Origin: Streptomyces sp. NRRL F-2664
GTDB lineage: Bacteria > Actinomycetota > Actinomycetes > Streptomycetales > Streptomycetaceae
NCBI RefSeq assembly: GCF_000719345.1
Contig: NZ_JOFX01000010.1
Location: 1 to 64,000, forward strand
Direction: 5' to 3'
DNA: 64,000 nt
How positions within the stretch are numbered: the stretch's first letter is position 1; each line of letters opens with the position of its first letter. Below the pieces are notes generated by a model, which had not been told where the DNA came from, did not search any database, and saw nothing but the letters and a program-made list of their open reading frames with translations. A program made the translations under genes and the position numbers. Below, one piece after another: positions 35,817 through 44,639 of this stretch.

Positions 35817-36515
35817 ATGGCGAGGAAGTCAAACGCAGAGACTGCTGCGAACCCCGGGCGACTGAAGCAGATCGCCCTGACGTACAAGATGACGCGGAAG
35901 GCCGACCCGAAGGTCGGTCTGATCGTCGCGGGCGTGGGAATCGTCACCTTCGGTGTCTTCCTTGCGATCGGCTTCCTGATCGACCACCCGGTCTACCTGG
36001 GCATCCTGGGCTTCCTGGTGGCTTTCCTCGCGATGGCGATCGTCTTCGGGCGACGGGCCGAGCGGGCTGCCTTCGGGCAGATGGAGGGACAGCCGGGAGC
36101 GGCCGCGGCCGTGCTGGACAACGTGGGACGGGGCTGGACGACCACTCCGGCCGTCGCGATGACCCGGCAGCAGGACATCGTCCACCGCGCCGTGGGCAAG
36201 GCCGGCGTCGTGCTGATCGCCGAGGGCAACCCGAACCGCGTGAAGCCGCTGCTCGCGAACGAGAAGAAGAAGATGGCCCGGATCATGCCGGACGTGCCGG
36301 TGCACGACTTCATCGTGGGCACGGGCGAGGGCGAGGTGCCGCTCAAGAAGGTCCGCACCACCCTGCTGAAGCTGCCGCGTGTCCTGACCGGCCCGCAGAT
36401 CACCCAGGTCAACGACAAGTTGCGGGCCATGGGCGACCTCATGAGCAACATGCCGCTGCCGAAGGGCCCCATGCCCAAGGGCATGAAGATGCCGCGCGGC
36501 GGAAAGATGCGCTGA
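35817..36515 (+). CDS. DUF4191 membrane protein
   Basis: The 232-aa protein begins MARKSNAETAANPGRLKQIALTYKMTRKADPKVG, followed by two membrane segments (LIVAGVGIVTFGVFLAIGFLI; GILGFLVAFLAMAIVFG), then RRAERAAFGQMEGQPGAAAAVLDNVGRGWTTTPAVAMTRQQDIVHRAVGKAGVVLIAEG and a Pro/Met/Lys tail. This is the DUF4191 family, which lies next to lipA in many actinobacteria and has no settled function. TAAACT (35804-35809), 7 nt before the ATG, suggests a leaderless transcript. The neighbouring lipA implies a possible link to lipoylation or to the cell envelope, but nothing direct. Confidence 0.88.
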   Translation: MARKSNAETAANPGRLKQIALTYKMTRKADPKVGLIVAGVGIVTFGVFLAIGFLIDHPVYLGILGFLVAFLAMAIVFGRRAERAAFGQMEGQPGAAAAVLDNVGRGWTTTPAVAMTRQQDIVHRAVGKAGVVLIAEGNPNRVKPLLANEKKKMARIMPDVPVHDFIVGTGEGEVPLKKVRTTLLKLPRVLTGPQITQVNDKLRAMGDLMSNMPLPKGPMPKGMKMPRGGKMR

Positions 36516-36540
36516 CGCGCGCAGGCCGGATCCCGTATAC

Positions 36541-36588
36541 GACACAGGGGTGCCCCCGAGCCGACCGGCTCGGGGGCACCCCTGTGTC
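36541..36588. terminator. 22-bp perfect convergent terminator
   Basis: The perfect 22-bp stem (left arm 36541-36562, right arm 36567-36588) closes on a GACC tetraloop. It lies between the stops of the DUF4191 gene (36515) and the RDD gene (36625, minus strand), so it should terminate both. There is no mismatch in the stem, which is exceptional in length. Confidence 0.9.
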
Positions 36589-36624
36589 CGCCCGTCTGTG
36601 TCCGCCTGTCCGGATCGTCGCGCG

Positions 36625-37092
36625 TCAGATGCGGACCTGGACGGCGCGTGCGAGACGGTCGTGCAGACCGCGGCCGTCGCGGTCCCAGATCAGTGCGGGG
36701 ATGAAGAGCGCCAGCAGCAGCGTGCGCACGACCACCCGGCCGATGCCGAGGCGGCCGCCGTCCTCCGAGACCACCCGCAGGCCCAGGGCGCGCTTGCCGG
36801 GCGTGAAGCCCACGGTGCCCACCGTCAGGACGGTCAGGGCCAGGAAGAGCGCGAGGGTCCAGTTGCCGGCGGCGCCGACGTTCCCACCGGTGATCAGCCC
36901 GTACGCGATGAGCTGGCAGCCGATCCAGTCGATGGCCACGGCTCCGATCCGCCGCCCGAACCGTGCCACCGAGCCGGGCCCGTGCTGGGGCAGGCCGAGC
37001 CGCTGGCCCGGATAGCCGAAGTCGACGCCCATCTCCTCGGCGGCCGCCTTGGGGCCGGAGAGCCAGGATCCGATTGCCTGTCTGTTGTCCAC
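36625..37092 (-). CDS. RDD-family membrane protein
   Basis: The 155-aa protein has the RDD pattern: GSVARFGRRIGAVAIDWIGCQLIAYGLI (conserved R and D), ALFLALTVLTVGTVGFTPGKRALGLRVVSEDGGRLG (the PGK...GL..V motif), VVVRTLLLALFIPALIWDRDGRGLHDRLARAVQVRI (conserved D..GRGLHDR). Three membrane segments are expected. RDD proteins are thought to transport or protect against small compounds, but the role of this group is unknown. It stands divergent from glnA; the GTG start is 48 bp from the glnA GlnR operator. Confidence 0.88.
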   Translation of the reverse strand: MDNRQAIGSWLSGPKAAAEEMGVDFGYPGQRLGLPQHGPGSVARFGRRIGAVAIDWIGCQLIAYGLITGGNVGAAGNWTLALFLALTVLTVGTVGFTPGKRALGLRVVSEDGGRLGIGRVVVRTLLLALFIPALIWDRDGRGLHDRLARAVQVRI

Positions 37093-37140
37093 CCGACCAC
37101 GGTACCGGTGGCGCTCCCGGGCGCTCCGGCCGGACCCTGG

Positions 37141-37178
37141 TTAACTTGTGCGAAACAAATGGGTCATGCTTGGGAAAT
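37141..37178 (+). promoter_or_regulatory. GlnR operator upstream of glnA
   Basis: TTAAC (37141-37145), GAAAC (37152-37156), GTCAT (37163-37167) and GAAAT (37174-37178) stand at exact 11-bp intervals, the tandem GTnAC-n6-GAAAC arrangement reported for the S. coelicolor glnA promoter. The site ends 99 bp upstream of the glnA start, near a likely -10 element (TATGGT, 37190-37195). GlnR is known to activate glnA under nitrogen limitation. Confidence 0.88.
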
Positions 37179-37277
37179 CCCGTCTGCTTATGGTCGGGTC
37201 AGCGTGCGGCACCGCACTGACGCGCCACGAGCTATAAAGCCCGTCCCTCCCCCGGGGTCGGGAGTAGGAGGAGTTGG

Positions 37278-38687
37278 ATGTTCCAGAACGCCGACGAAGT
37301 CAAGCAGTACATCGAGGAGAACGACGTCAAGTTCGTCGACGTCCGCTTCTGCGACCTGCCTGGTGTGATGCAGCACTTCACGATCCCGGCGCGGGCATTC
37401 GACCCGGCGGAGGAGCTCGCCTTCGACGGATCCTCGATCCGCGGTTTCCAGGCGATCCACGAGTCCGACATGGCCCTGCGTGCCGACATCACCACCGCGC
37501 GCCTGGACCCCTTCCGTCGCGACAAGACGCTGAACATCAACTTCTTCATCCACGACCCGATCACGGGTGAGGCCTACAGCCGCGACCCGCGCAACATCGC
37601 GAAGAAGGCCGAGGCCTACCTCGCCTCCACCGGCATCGCCGACACCGCGTTCTTCGGCCCCGAGGCCGAGTTCTACATCTTCGACAGCGTGCGCTTCGCG
37701 ACGACTGCGAACGAGGGCTTCTACCACATCGACTCCGAGGCCGGCGCCTGGAACACCGGTTCCGAGGAGAACAACCGCGGCTACAAGGTCCGCTACAAGG
37801 GCGGCTACTTCCCGGTCGCCCCGGTCGACCACTTCGCGGACCTGCGCGCCGAGATCTCCCTGGAGCTCGACGCCCAGGGCCTCCAGGTCGAGCGCCAGCA
37901 CCACGAGGTCGGCACCGGCGGCCAGGCCGAGATCAACTACAAGTTCAACACGCTGCTGGCCGCGGCCGACGACCTGATGCTCTTCAAGTACATCGTGAAG
38001 AACGTCGCCTGGAAGAACGGCAAGACCGCGACCTTCATGCCGAAGCCGATCTTCGGTGACAACGGCTCGGGCATGCACGTCCACCAGTCGCTGTGGGCCG
38101 GCGGCGAGCCGCTGTTCTACGACGAGGCCGGCTACGCGGGCCTGTCGGACACCGCCCGCTACTACATCGGCGGCATCCTCAAGCACGCCCCGTCGCTGCT
38201 CGCGTTCACCAACCCGACGGTGAACTCGTACCACCGCCTGGTACCGGGCTTCGAGGCGCCGGTCAACATGGTGTACTCGCAGCGCAACCGCTCCGCCGCC
38301 ATGCGCATCCCGATCACGGGCTCGAACCCGAAGGCCAAGCGCGTCGAGTTCCGCGCGCCGGACCCGTCCTCGAACCCGTACCTGGCCTTCTCGGCCCTGC
38401 TCCTCGCGGGCCTCGACGGCATCAAGAACAAGATCGAGCCGATGGAGCCGATCGACAAGGACCTCTACGAGCTCTCCCCGGACGAGCACGCGAACGTCCC
38501 GCAGGTCCCGACCAGCCTGGAGGACGTCCTCAAGGCCCTGGAGGAGGACCACGAGTACCTCCTGGCCGGCGGTGTCTTCACCCCCGACCTGATCGAGACC
38601 TGGATCGACTACAAGCGCACGCACGAGATCGCCCCGATCGCGCAGCGGCCGCACCCGCACGAGTTCGAGCTGTACTTCGACCTCTAA
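37278..38687 (+). CDS. glnA: Type I glutamine synthetase
   Basis: The 469-aa enzyme makes glutamine from glutamate, ammonia and ATP; it works as a dodecamer in the cytoplasm. Landmarks are [51 protein letters not shown] and the adenylylation site Tyr397 in DLYELSPDE, which marks it as the GSI-beta type controlled by glutamine synthetase adenylyltransferase. GGAGGAG (37267-37273) precedes ATG 37278. Regulation has two levels: GlnR operator and adenylylation. A T-containing terminator follows the stop directly. The second (type II) enzyme lies 16 kb upstream in the window. Confidence 0.98.
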   Translation: MFQNADEVKQYIEENDVKFVDVRFCDLPGVMQHFTIPARAFDPAEELAFDGSSIRGFQAIHESDMALRADITTARLDPFRRDKTLNINFFIHDPITGEAYSRDPRNIAKKAEAYLASTGIADTAFFGPEAEFYIFDSVRFATTANEGFYHIDSEAGAWNTGSEENNRGYKVRYKGGYFPVAPVDHFADLRAEISLELDAQGLQVERQHHEVGTGGQAEINYKFNTLLAAADDLMLFKYIVKNVAWKNGKTATFMPKPIFGDNGSGMHVHQSLWAGGEPLFYDEAGYAGLSDTARYYIGGILKHAPSLLAFTNPTVNSYHRLVPGFEAPVNMVYSQRNRSAAMRIPITGSNPKAKRVEFRAPDPSSNPYLAFSALLLAGLDGIKNKIEPMEPIDKDLYELSPDEHANVPQVPTSLEDVLKALEEDHEYLLAGGVFTPDLIETWIDYKRTHEIAPIAQRPHPHEFELYFDL

Positions 38688-38700
38688 AACGCCTGATGAG

Positions 38701-38742
38701 AGGCCCCTCGCCACGCTCCACGGAGTGCGGCGGGGGGCCTTT
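38701..38742 (+). terminator. glnA terminator
   Basis: A 12-bp stem (AGGCCCCTCGCC at 38701-38712 with 38729-38740; one G.T pair) holds a small inner hairpin (CTCC-AC-GGAG), followed by TTCCGCTTT. It begins 13 nt after the glnA stop. Confidence 0.88.
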
Positions 38743-38827
38743 CCGCTTTGACAGGCCGCCCGGGTGGAGTGAGGGTGGAAATGACCTAAAGGCCTGATAA
38801 GCGAGACATGTTCGGAGGTGCATGAGG

Positions 38828-39436
38828 ATGCGCCGTAGGATCGTTGCAGCAGCCATGACCGGAGCCGCGGGCATAGCCATCGGTCTGCTGCCCGTCGCCG
38901 CCTCGGCCGCGGCCGTCACCGGTAGCGGTGGCGGTGGCGGTGGGAACGGCGGCTACGACTGCTACCGGTACCCCTCGAACCGCTCCGACGCCCGGTGGGA
39001 CCACTGCTGCAACCGCGACTGGCGCGACCGGCCGAACTGGTGCTGGGACAACGCCGGCGTCGGCGGTGACCGCGGGTACTGGCGCGACAGCAACTGGAAC
39101 CACTGGCACGACGACGCCAACTGGAACCGCGGCGGCAACGGGCACCACAACGACTGGGGCAACGGCCGCGGCGGCGACGGGGGCAACTGGAACAACGACT
39201 GGGGCAACGGCCGCGGCGGCGACGGGGGTAACTGGAACAACGACTGGGGCAACGGTCGCGGCGGCGACGGCGGCGGTGACTGGGGCGGCGGCGGTGGCGG
39301 CGGCAACGGTGACTGGGGCAACGGCCGCGGCGGCAACGGCGGCGGTGACTGGGGCGGCGGCGGTGGCGGCGGCAACGGTGATTGGGGCGGCGGCAACGGA
39401 GGCAACGGCGGCGGTTGGGGTGGTGGCGGCCGCTGA
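38828..39436 (+). CDS. Secreted Gly/Asn/Trp-rich repeat protein
   Basis: The 202-aa protein starts at ATG 38828, which has GGAGG 9 nt upstream (an ATG at 38822 would be too close to it). The signal peptide MRRRIVAAAMTGAAGIAIGLLPVAASAAA is typical. The mature part first has a Cys/Trp region (GYDCYRY, HCCNRDWRDRPNWCWDNAG) and then a low-complexity tail built from NDWGNGRGGDGGN-type repeats with nearly constant Trp spacing. No known domain was recognised. It is likely an extracellular or wall-associated structural or adhesive protein; the four cysteines near the N-terminus could form disulfides. It is monocistronic. Confidence 0.75.
   Translation: MRRRIVAAAMTGAAGIAIGLLPVAASAAAVTGSGGGGGGNGGYDCYRYPSNRSDARWDHCCNRDWRDRPNWCWDNAGVGGDRGYWRDSNWNHWHDDANWNRGGNGHHNDWGNGRGGDGGNWNNDWGNGRGGDGGNWNNDWGNGRGGDGGGDWGGGGGGGNGDWGNGRGGNGGGDWGGGGGGGNGDWGGGNGGNGGGWGGGGR
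39152..39379 (+). repeat. Coding tandem repeats, 45-bp then 69-bp units
   Basis: The DWGNG-encoding core (GACTGGGGC..) recurs at 39152, 39197, 39242 and 39311, with a final degenerate GATTGGGG at 39380. The spacings are 45, 45, 69 and 69 bp, all multiples of three, so copies can be gained or lost without frameshift. Units are near-identical at the DNA level, which suggests recent slippage or recombination. Confidence 0.85.
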
Positions 39437-39455
39437 CGCCTCAGCCTGACGCCGA

Positions 39456-40160
39456 TCAGACCACGGTAGGGCCGTGGGACCGGGGCGATGCCCCTGCAGC
39501 GCCGGTTCGGCGCAGCAGGGGCATCGCTCCTGTCAGGTCCCGCAGGCACAGCACCGCCAGCTCGACGGGGGAGCCGGGCCCCGAGACCGGGGCGTCCGTC
39601 GCCGCCCACAGCTCCAGCGCCACCCGGATCGCGTCCGTGGCCGCGGCGGCCAGCAGCCGCACCTCCCGAGGCTCGGCGTCCGGGCCGGCGAGCCTCCCGA
39701 CCACCGGCACCAGGTCCTCCTCGGACTCCTGGTTCACGCGGTACCAAACGGCCCGCAGCGCCGCGTCGCCCGCTGCCGCCCGCAGGAGGCCGCGGGTCAC
39801 CTCCAGGCCCTCCTCGACCGCCTGCGGGCCGCTCAGCGACCGGGTGACGGCACGTTCCAGCGCCTCGGCGAGCGGGGTCCCCGGGGCCTCCTCCGCGAGC
39901 AGCGCACGCCAGGCGTCGCCGCCGCCGGCCAGCAGCGGGGCCACGGCCTCCTGCTTGTTGCGGAAGTAGCGGTAGAAGGTGCGCAGCGCCACGCCCGCGC
40001 GGTGGGCGATGTCCTCGGCGGTGGTGCCGTCGGGGCCGTGCTCCGCGAACAGCTCGCAGGCGGCGCGGGCGATGTCGAGCTGCGTGGCCGCCTTGCGGCG
40101 CTCCGTCAGCGTCTGGGGTCCGGAGCCGGCCGGCAGGGCGTAGGGGCGAGGGGACTTCAC
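39456..40160 (-). CDS. TetR-family transcriptional regulator
   Basis: At 234 aa it shows a TetR HTH at about 20-70: RRKAATQLDIARAACELFAEHGPDGTTAEDIAHRAGVALRTFYRYFRNKQEAVAPLL. The ligand domain is of the common TetR_C type. The C-terminal ~24 residues (from LTGAMPLLRR) are encoded by a long hairpin that may also terminate the convergent upstream gene. It is divergent from the SDR gene, with a perfect palindrome in the gap, so it probably represses the SDR and itself. Confidence 0.9.
   Translation of the reverse strand: MKSPRPYALPAGSGPQTLTERRKAATQLDIARAACELFAEHGPDGTTAEDIAHRAGVALRTFYRYFRNKQEAVAPLLAGGGDAWRALLAEEAPGTPLAEALERAVTRSLSGPQAVEEGLEVTRGLLRAAAGDAALRAVWYRVNQESEEDLVPVVGRLAGPDAEPREVRLLAAAATDAIRVALELWAATDAPVSGPGSPVELAVLCLRDLTGAMPLLRRTGAAGASPRSHGPTVV
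39485..39527. terminator. Hairpin inside the TetR coding end
   Basis: Nested perfect arms GCGATGCCCCTGC (39485-39497) with 39515-39527, and GCGCC (39499-39503) with GGCGC (39509-39513), are separated by one A.A mismatch and a GGTTC loop. It starts 48 nt after the stop of the plus-strand repeat-protein gene and should be its terminator, although it codes for the last part of the TetR protein on the other strand. Confidence 0.8.
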
Positions 40161-40201
40161 GGGGGAAGCCTACCGCCCGCCCTCCTGACGGCAGTCAATT
40201 C

Positions 40202-40240
40202 TTGTCAGAATGACAAAACGTGCCACCGCTTCGGTACGCT
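40202..40240 (+). promoter_or_regulatory. SDR promoter with TetR-type operator
   Basis: The palindrome TTGTCA-GAA-TGACAA (40202-40216) overlaps the likely -35 region (TGACAA, 40211-40216); TACGCT (40235-40240) is a -10 element 18 nt further, 6 nt before ATG 40247. The operator lies between the divergent TetR and SDR genes and would block the promoter of the SDR gene. Transcription would begin at or next to the ATG, that is a leaderless mRNA. Confidence 0.75.
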
Positions 40241-40246
40241 CACGCC

Positions 40247-41017
40247 ATGAACCGATACGAAGGACGACGCGTCCTCATCACCGGCGGCGGCTCCGGCATC
40301 GGCCGCGCCACCGTCCACCGCATCCTCGCCGAGGGCGGGCGGGTCCACGCGGTGGACATCAGCGACGCCGGGCTCGCGGCCACCGCCGAGCACGCCGCCG
40401 CGTCGGGCGGGGCCGGCCGGCTCAGCACCGCGGTCCTCGACATATCCGACGAGGACGCCGTCCGGGAGGGAGTCGCCGCAGCGGCCCGCGCCCTCGGCGG
40501 GATCGACGTACTCGTCAACGCCGCCGGCATCCTGCGCTCCGCGCACACCCACCGGACCACGCTCGATCTGTGGAACCAGGTCATCGCGGTCAACCTGACC
40601 GGCACCTTCCTGGTGATCCGAGAGTCCCTCCCGGCGCTGCTCGAAGGCGACCGGCCGGTCGTGGTGAACTTCAGCTCCACCTCGGCGTCCTTCGCCCACC
40701 CCTACATGTCCGCCTACGCGGCCAGCAAGGGCGGCATCCAGTCCATGACCCACGCGCTGGCCGCCGAATACAGCAAGCAGGGCCTGCGCTTCGTCAGCGT
40801 TGCGCCCGGCTCCATCGAGAGCGGCATGACCACCGGAAACGGCCCCGGCCTGCCCGAGGACACCGACTGGTCCCTCTTCGCCAAGCTCGCCCCCGCCATC
40901 GGCCAGGGCTTCGCGGGCCCCGAGACCGTCGCCGGCGTCGTCGCCATGCTCGGCTCCGACGACGGCGCCTTCATCACGGGCACCGAGATCCGCATCGACG
41001 GCGGCACCCACTACTGA
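40247..41017 (+). CDS. Short-chain dehydrogenase/reductase (SDR)
   Basis: The 256-aa enzyme has the classical SDR landmarks: VLITGGGSGIGRATVHRIL (TGxxxGxG), NAAG at ~86, the catalytic Ser in NFSSTSASF, and Tyr/Lys in YAASKGG (YxxxK, near 152-156), with the final terminal DGGTHY. It should oxidise or reduce a secondary alcohol with NAD(P)(H). No ribosome binding site precedes ATG 40247, which fits leaderless translation from the TACGCT promoter. It is divergent from a TetR regulator and convergent with the DUF4240-like gene. Confidence 0.93.
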   Translation: MNRYEGRRVLITGGGSGIGRATVHRILAEGGRVHAVDISDAGLAATAEHAAASGGAGRLSTAVLDISDEDAVREGVAAAARALGGIDVLVNAAGILRSAHTHRTTLDLWNQVIAVNLTGTFLVIRESLPALLEGDRPVVVNFSSTSASFAHPYMSAYAASKGGIQSMTHALAAEYSKQGLRFVSVAPGSIESGMTTGNGPGLPEDTDWSLFAKLAPAIGQGFAGPETVAGVVAMLGSDDGAFITGTEIRIDGGTHY

Positions 41018-41038
41018 CCGGGCGGCCGGGCGCGCCCC

Positions 41039-41557
41039 TCAGGCGCGGAACCGGTCCCACAGCCGGGGGAAGCGCTCCGCGAGCACGGCTTCGTCCTCGA
41101 AGTCGAGCGGGGCGCCCTCCGGCTCCGCCGCCTGCAGCGGAATGCCCAGGTCCGGCGCGACCGACCCGGTCAGCTGCTCGTACGCCTCGTCCGCCGCGTA
41201 CCCGAGCTCCTCGCCGTCCCCGTCGATCTCCTCGTCGAAGTCGCCCAGCAGCTCCGCGAGATGGTCCGGATCGTGCACCGCGCCCTCGAAGACCTCCCGC
41301 CCCTGCCCGATGAGCCAGCAGCGGAAGTAGTCGAAGGCGTCGTCGCTCGCCCCGTCCAGCAGTACCCAGGCCGCGCCCCACAGGTCCCAGGTGTACGCCC
41401 GGTTGTACCGGGACTCGAAGTGCCGGGCGAAGTCCAGGACGGAGTCCGGATCGAGCTGGAGCAACCGCTCCACGAGCAGCTCGGCATGCTCCTCGGCGTC
41501 CCCGTCGGCGGCCTCGCGCGTACGGTCGACGATCTCCCAGAACTCCGTCTCGTCCAT
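41039..41557 (-). CDS. DUF4240-type protein
   Basis: The 172-aa acidic protein begins MDETEFWEIVDRTREAADGDAEEHAELLVERLLQLDPDSVLDFARHFESRYNRAYTWDLWGAAWVLLDGASDDAFDYFRCWLIGQGREVFEGAVHDPDHLAEL, the DUF4240 pattern. The C-terminal third is rich in Asp/Glu (DEEIDGDGEELGYAADEAYEQLTG). DUF4240 proteins occur widely in Streptomyces and often sit among polymorphic-toxin immunity families, but no toxin gene is near. ATG 41557 was chosen over ATG 41572, which is in frame and has GGGGA 10 nt upstream; both are possible. Confidence 0.8.
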   Translation of the reverse strand: MDETEFWEIVDRTREAADGDAEEHAELLVERLLQLDPDSVLDFARHFESRYNRAYTWDLWGAAWVLLDGASDDAFDYFRCWLIGQGREVFEGAVHDPDHLAELLGDFDEEIDGDGEELGYAADEAYEQLTGSVAPDLGIPLQAAEPEGAPLDFEDEAVLAERFPRLWDRFRA

Positions 41558-41682
41558 CACGGGATCCAGCATCACGGCTGCGTCCCCGCGCCGCCACCGC
41601 TCATACGGCCAAAGCCCGAGGCCGTGCCCCGCACTGCGGCGCATACTCGCCTCCGGGACGCCCCCACACGGGGCGTACAACG

Positions 41683-41724
41683 CCGTGAGGCGGCCCGTCC
41701 CCTCCTGGGCGGGCCGCCTCACGG
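41683..41724 (-). terminator. aceE terminator
   Basis: A perfect 15-bp stem (CCGTGAGGCGGCCCG at 41683-41697 with 41710-41724) with a 12-nt loop lies 15 nt beyond the aceE stop on the minus strand. It also separates the DUF4240-like gene from aceE. Confidence 0.88.
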
Positions 41725-41739
41725 GCGGGGGGCACGGCA

Positions 41740-44421
41740 CTAGAGGCCGTAGCGCTCCCGGGCCTCCTTCACCGCGGAGGCCGGCACCTCGCCGCGGCGG
41801 GCGAGCTGGGCCAGCGCGGCCACCACGATCGACGGGGCGTCGACACCGAAGTGGCGGCGGGCGCCCTCACGGGTGTCGGACAGACCGAAGCCGTCCGTGC
41901 CCAGCGAGGTGTAGTCCTGCTCCACCCACTGGCTGATCTGGTCCGGGACCTGGCGCATCCAGTCGGACACGGCGAGGACCGGGCCCTGGGCGCCCTCCAG
42001 CGCGCGGGTGACGTACGGGGTGCGGACCTCGCCGCGCAGCAGCGCCTCGTCGCACTCCAGCGCGTCGCGGCGCAACTCGCCCCACGAGGTGGCGGACCAG
42101 ACGTCCGCCGCCACGTTCCAGTCGGCCGCGAGCAGGTGCTGCGCCTCCAGGATCCAGTGGATCGCGGTGCCGGAAGCCATCAGCTGGAGCTTCGGGGCGT
42201 CCGCGGCCGGGGCGTTCTCCAGGTCGGAGGCCCGGTTGAAGCGGTAGAGGCCCTTGAGGATGCCCTCCTCCACGCCCTCCGGCATGGCAGGCTGCACCTT
42301 CGGCTCGTTGTAGACCGTGAGGTAGTAGAAGACGTCCTCCGGCTGCTCGCCGTACATCCGCCGCAGACCGTCCTTGACGATCACCGCGATCTCGTACGCG
42401 AAGGCCGGGTCGTAGTTGAGCGACGCCGGGTTCGTGGACGCGATCAGGTGCGAGTGGCCGTCCGCGTGCTGCAGGCCCTCGCCGGTCAGCGTGGTGCGGC
42501 CGGCAGTGGCGCCGACGATGAAGCCCTTGCCGAGCTGGTCGGCGAGCTGCCACATCTGGTCGGCCGTGCGCTGCCAGCCGAACATCGAGTAGAAGATGTA
42601 GAACGGGATCATCGGCTCGCCGTGCGTCGCGTACGACGTGCAGGCGGCGATGAAGTCGGCCATGGCGCCGGCCTCGGTGATCCCCTCGTTGAGGATCTGG
42701 CCGTCCTTGGCCTCCTTGTAGTACATCAGCTGGTCGCGGTCGACCGGCTCGTACGTCTGGCCCAGCGGCGAGTAGATGCCGGCCGACGGGAAGAGGGACT
42801 CCATACCGAAGGTACGGGCCTCGTCGGGGACGATCGGCACCCAGCGCCTGCCGGTCTCCTTGTCCCGCATCAGGTCCTTGACCAGGCGGACGAAGGCCAT
42901 GGTGGTGGCCATCTCCTGCTTGCCGGAGCCCTTGATCAGCGGGGCGAAGGAGCGGTCGGCGGGGGCGGGCAGGGCCACGTGGTGGACCTTGCGGGCCGGG
43001 GCCGGGCCGCCGAGGGCCGCGCGGCGCTCGTTCAGGTACCGCACCTCGGGGCTGTTCGCGCCCGGGTGGCCGTAGGGGACCTGGCCGCCCTCGAAGGCGC
43101 TGTCCGGGATCGGGAGTCCGAGCTTGTCGCGCATGCTCTTGAACTCGTCGATCGTCAGCTTCTTCATCTGGTGGTTCGCGTTCTTCGACTCGAACCCGGC
43201 ACCCAGCGTGTAGCCCTTGACGGTCTGCGCGAGGATGACCGTCGGCGCGCCCTTGTGCTCCAGGGCGGCCTTGTACGCGGCGTAGACCTTGCGGGGCTCG
43301 TGGCCGCCGCGCGAGGTGTGGAAGCACTCGGCGATCTTCGCGTCGGAGAGCACACCGGCCAGCTGCACCAGCTCGGCGTTGACGCCGAAGAAGTGCCGGC
43401 GGATGTAGGCCACGTCGCGGGTCGCGTAGGTCTGGAACTGCGCGTCCGGTACCTCGCGCAGGCGGCGCACCAGGGCGCCCGTGGTGTCGAGCTGGAACAG
43501 CTCGTCCCAGGCCGAGCCCCACAGGGTCTTGACGACGTTCCAGCCGGCGCCGCGGAACTGGGCCTCCAGCTCCTGGACCACGCGGAAGTTGGCGCGGACC
43601 GGACCGTCGAGGCGCTGCAGGTTGCAGTTGATGACGAAGGTCAGGTTGTCGAGCTGCTCGCGGGAGGCGAGGGCCAGGGCGGCGGTCGACTCGGGCTCGT
43701 CCATCTCGCCGTCGCCGAGGAAGGCCCAGACGTGCGAGTTGGCGGTGTCCTTGATGTTCCGGTTCTGCAGGTAGCGGTTGAAGCGCGCCTGGTAGATCGC
43801 GGAGAGCGGGCCGAGGCCCATGGAGACCGTGGGGAACTCCCACAGCCACGGCAGGCGCCGCGGGTGCGGGTAGGACGGCAGGCCGTTGCCGCCGGACTCC
43901 TGGCGGAAGTTGTCGAGCTGCTGCTCGGAGATGCGCCCGTCGAGGAAGGCGCGGGCGTAGATGCCGGGGGAGGCGTGGCCCTGGATGTAGAGCTGGTCGC
44001 CCGACCCGTCGGCCTCCTTCCCGCGGAAGAAGTGCTGGAAGCCGGTCTCGTAGAGCCAGGCGGCGGAGGCGAAGGTGGCGATGTGGCCGCCGACGCCGTA
44101 CTTCGAGCCGCGGCTCACCATGGCCGCCGCGTTCCAGCGGTTCCAGGCGGTGATCCGGGCCTCCATCGCCTCGTCGCCCGGGAACTCGGGCTCGGCGGCG
44201 GTGGGGATGGTGTTGACGTAGTCCGTCTCCAGCAGCTTCGGCAGGGCGAGGCCGGCGGCCTCGGCGTGCTGCAGCGTGCGGCGGAGCAGGTATTCGGCGC
44301 GGCGCGTACCGGCGGCCTGTGCGACGGCGTCGAGGGAGGCCGCCCATTCGGCGGTCTCTTCGGTGTCGCGGTCCGGGAGCTGGTCGAGCTCGCTCGGAAG
44401 CTTTCCTACGGGGTCGGACAT
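41740..44421 (-). CDS. aceE: Pyruvate dehydrogenase E1 component, homodimeric type
   Basis: The 893-aa thiamine-diphosphate enzyme decarboxylates pyruvate and passes the acetyl group to lipoyl-E2. The alpha2-type E1 pattern is complete: [17 protein letters not shown], the ThDP motif [10 protein letters not shown] (GDG at 236-238) through N in [41 protein letters not shown], and the transketolase domain with [48 protein letters not shown] and the C-terminal [37 protein letters not shown] 44421 follows GGAAGG at 12 nt. A GntR gene lies upstream on the same strand, and an operator overlaps the promoter. Its E2 partner is probably the two-lipoyl protein at 45398. Confidence 0.97.
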   Translation of the reverse strand: MSDPVGKLPSELDQLPDRDTEETAEWAASLDAVAQAAGTRRAEYLLRRTLQHAEAAGLALPKLLETDYVNTIPTAAEPEFPGDEAMEARITAWNRWNAAAMVSRGSKYGVGGHIATFASAAWLYETGFQHFFRGKEADGSGDQLYIQGHASPGIYARAFLDGRISEQQLDNFRQESGGNGLPSYPHPRRLPWLWEFPTVSMGLGPLSAIYQARFNRYLQNRNIKDTANSHVWAFLGDGEMDEPESTAALALASREQLDNLTFVINCNLQRLDGPVRANFRVVQELEAQFRGAGWNVVKTLWGSAWDELFQLDTTGALVRRLREVPDAQFQTYATRDVAYIRRHFFGVNAELVQLAGVLSDAKIAECFHTSRGGHEPRKVYAAYKAALEHKGAPTVILAQTVKGYTLGAGFESKNANHQMKKLTIDEFKSMRDKLGLPIPDSAFEGGQVPYGHPGANSPEVRYLNERRAALGGPAPARKVHHVALPAPADRSFAPLIKGSGKQEMATTMAFVRLVKDLMRDKETGRRWVPIVPDEARTFGMESLFPSAGIYSPLGQTYEPVDRDQLMYYKEAKDGQILNEGITEAGAMADFIAACTSYATHGEPMIPFYIFYSMFGWQRTADQMWQLADQLGKGFIVGATAGRTTLTGEGLQHADGHSHLIASTNPASLNYDPAFAYEIAVIVKDGLRRMYGEQPEDVFYYLTVYNEPKVQPAMPEGVEEGILKGLYRFNRASDLENAPAADAPKLQLMASGTAIHWILEAQHLLAADWNVAADVWSATSWGELRRDALECDEALLRGEVRTPYVTRALEGAQGPVLAVSDWMRQVPDQISQWVEQDYTSLGTDGFGLSDTREGARRHFGVDAPSIVVAALAQLARRGEVPASAVKEARERYGL

Positions 44422-44513
44422 CGCTGTGCGCCGCCTTCCGGACAAAGGAGAGGTGGTGAAGAAATCCCTGACGGGCAGGACAGGGTCGGCGGACCTGGTT
44501 GAGGTCCGCGACG

Positions 44514-44543
44514 ACTGTAAATCCCTGATCGATGATCGATCAA
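44514..44543 (-). promoter_or_regulatory. aceE promoter with 8-1-8 palindromic operator
   Basis: On the minus strand TTGATC (44543-44538) and TACAGT (44519-44514) stand 18 nt apart. The palindrome TGATCGAT-G-ATCGATCA (44526-44542) covers the -35 box and spacer. It is a good site for the FadR-type GntR protein encoded just upstream at 44640-45266. A GGACCT...AGGTCC hairpin (44491-44507) marks the start of the leader. The rest of the 218-bp gap holds nothing further that I can name. Confidence 0.8.
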
Positions 44544-44639
44544 ATAAAAGTGACAAAGAAACGTCGATCTGCCAAAAGTCGGCACCGCGTGCCAGCAAAA
44601 CGGGCACGCGGTGCCGGTCAAAACGGGCGGAAACGCCCG

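Noticed and set aside
39152..39379. CRISPR-like array in the repeat-protein gene
   Set aside because: Spacings are multiples of three with no unique spacers, and the units code for DWGNG repeats; it is a coding tandem repeat.
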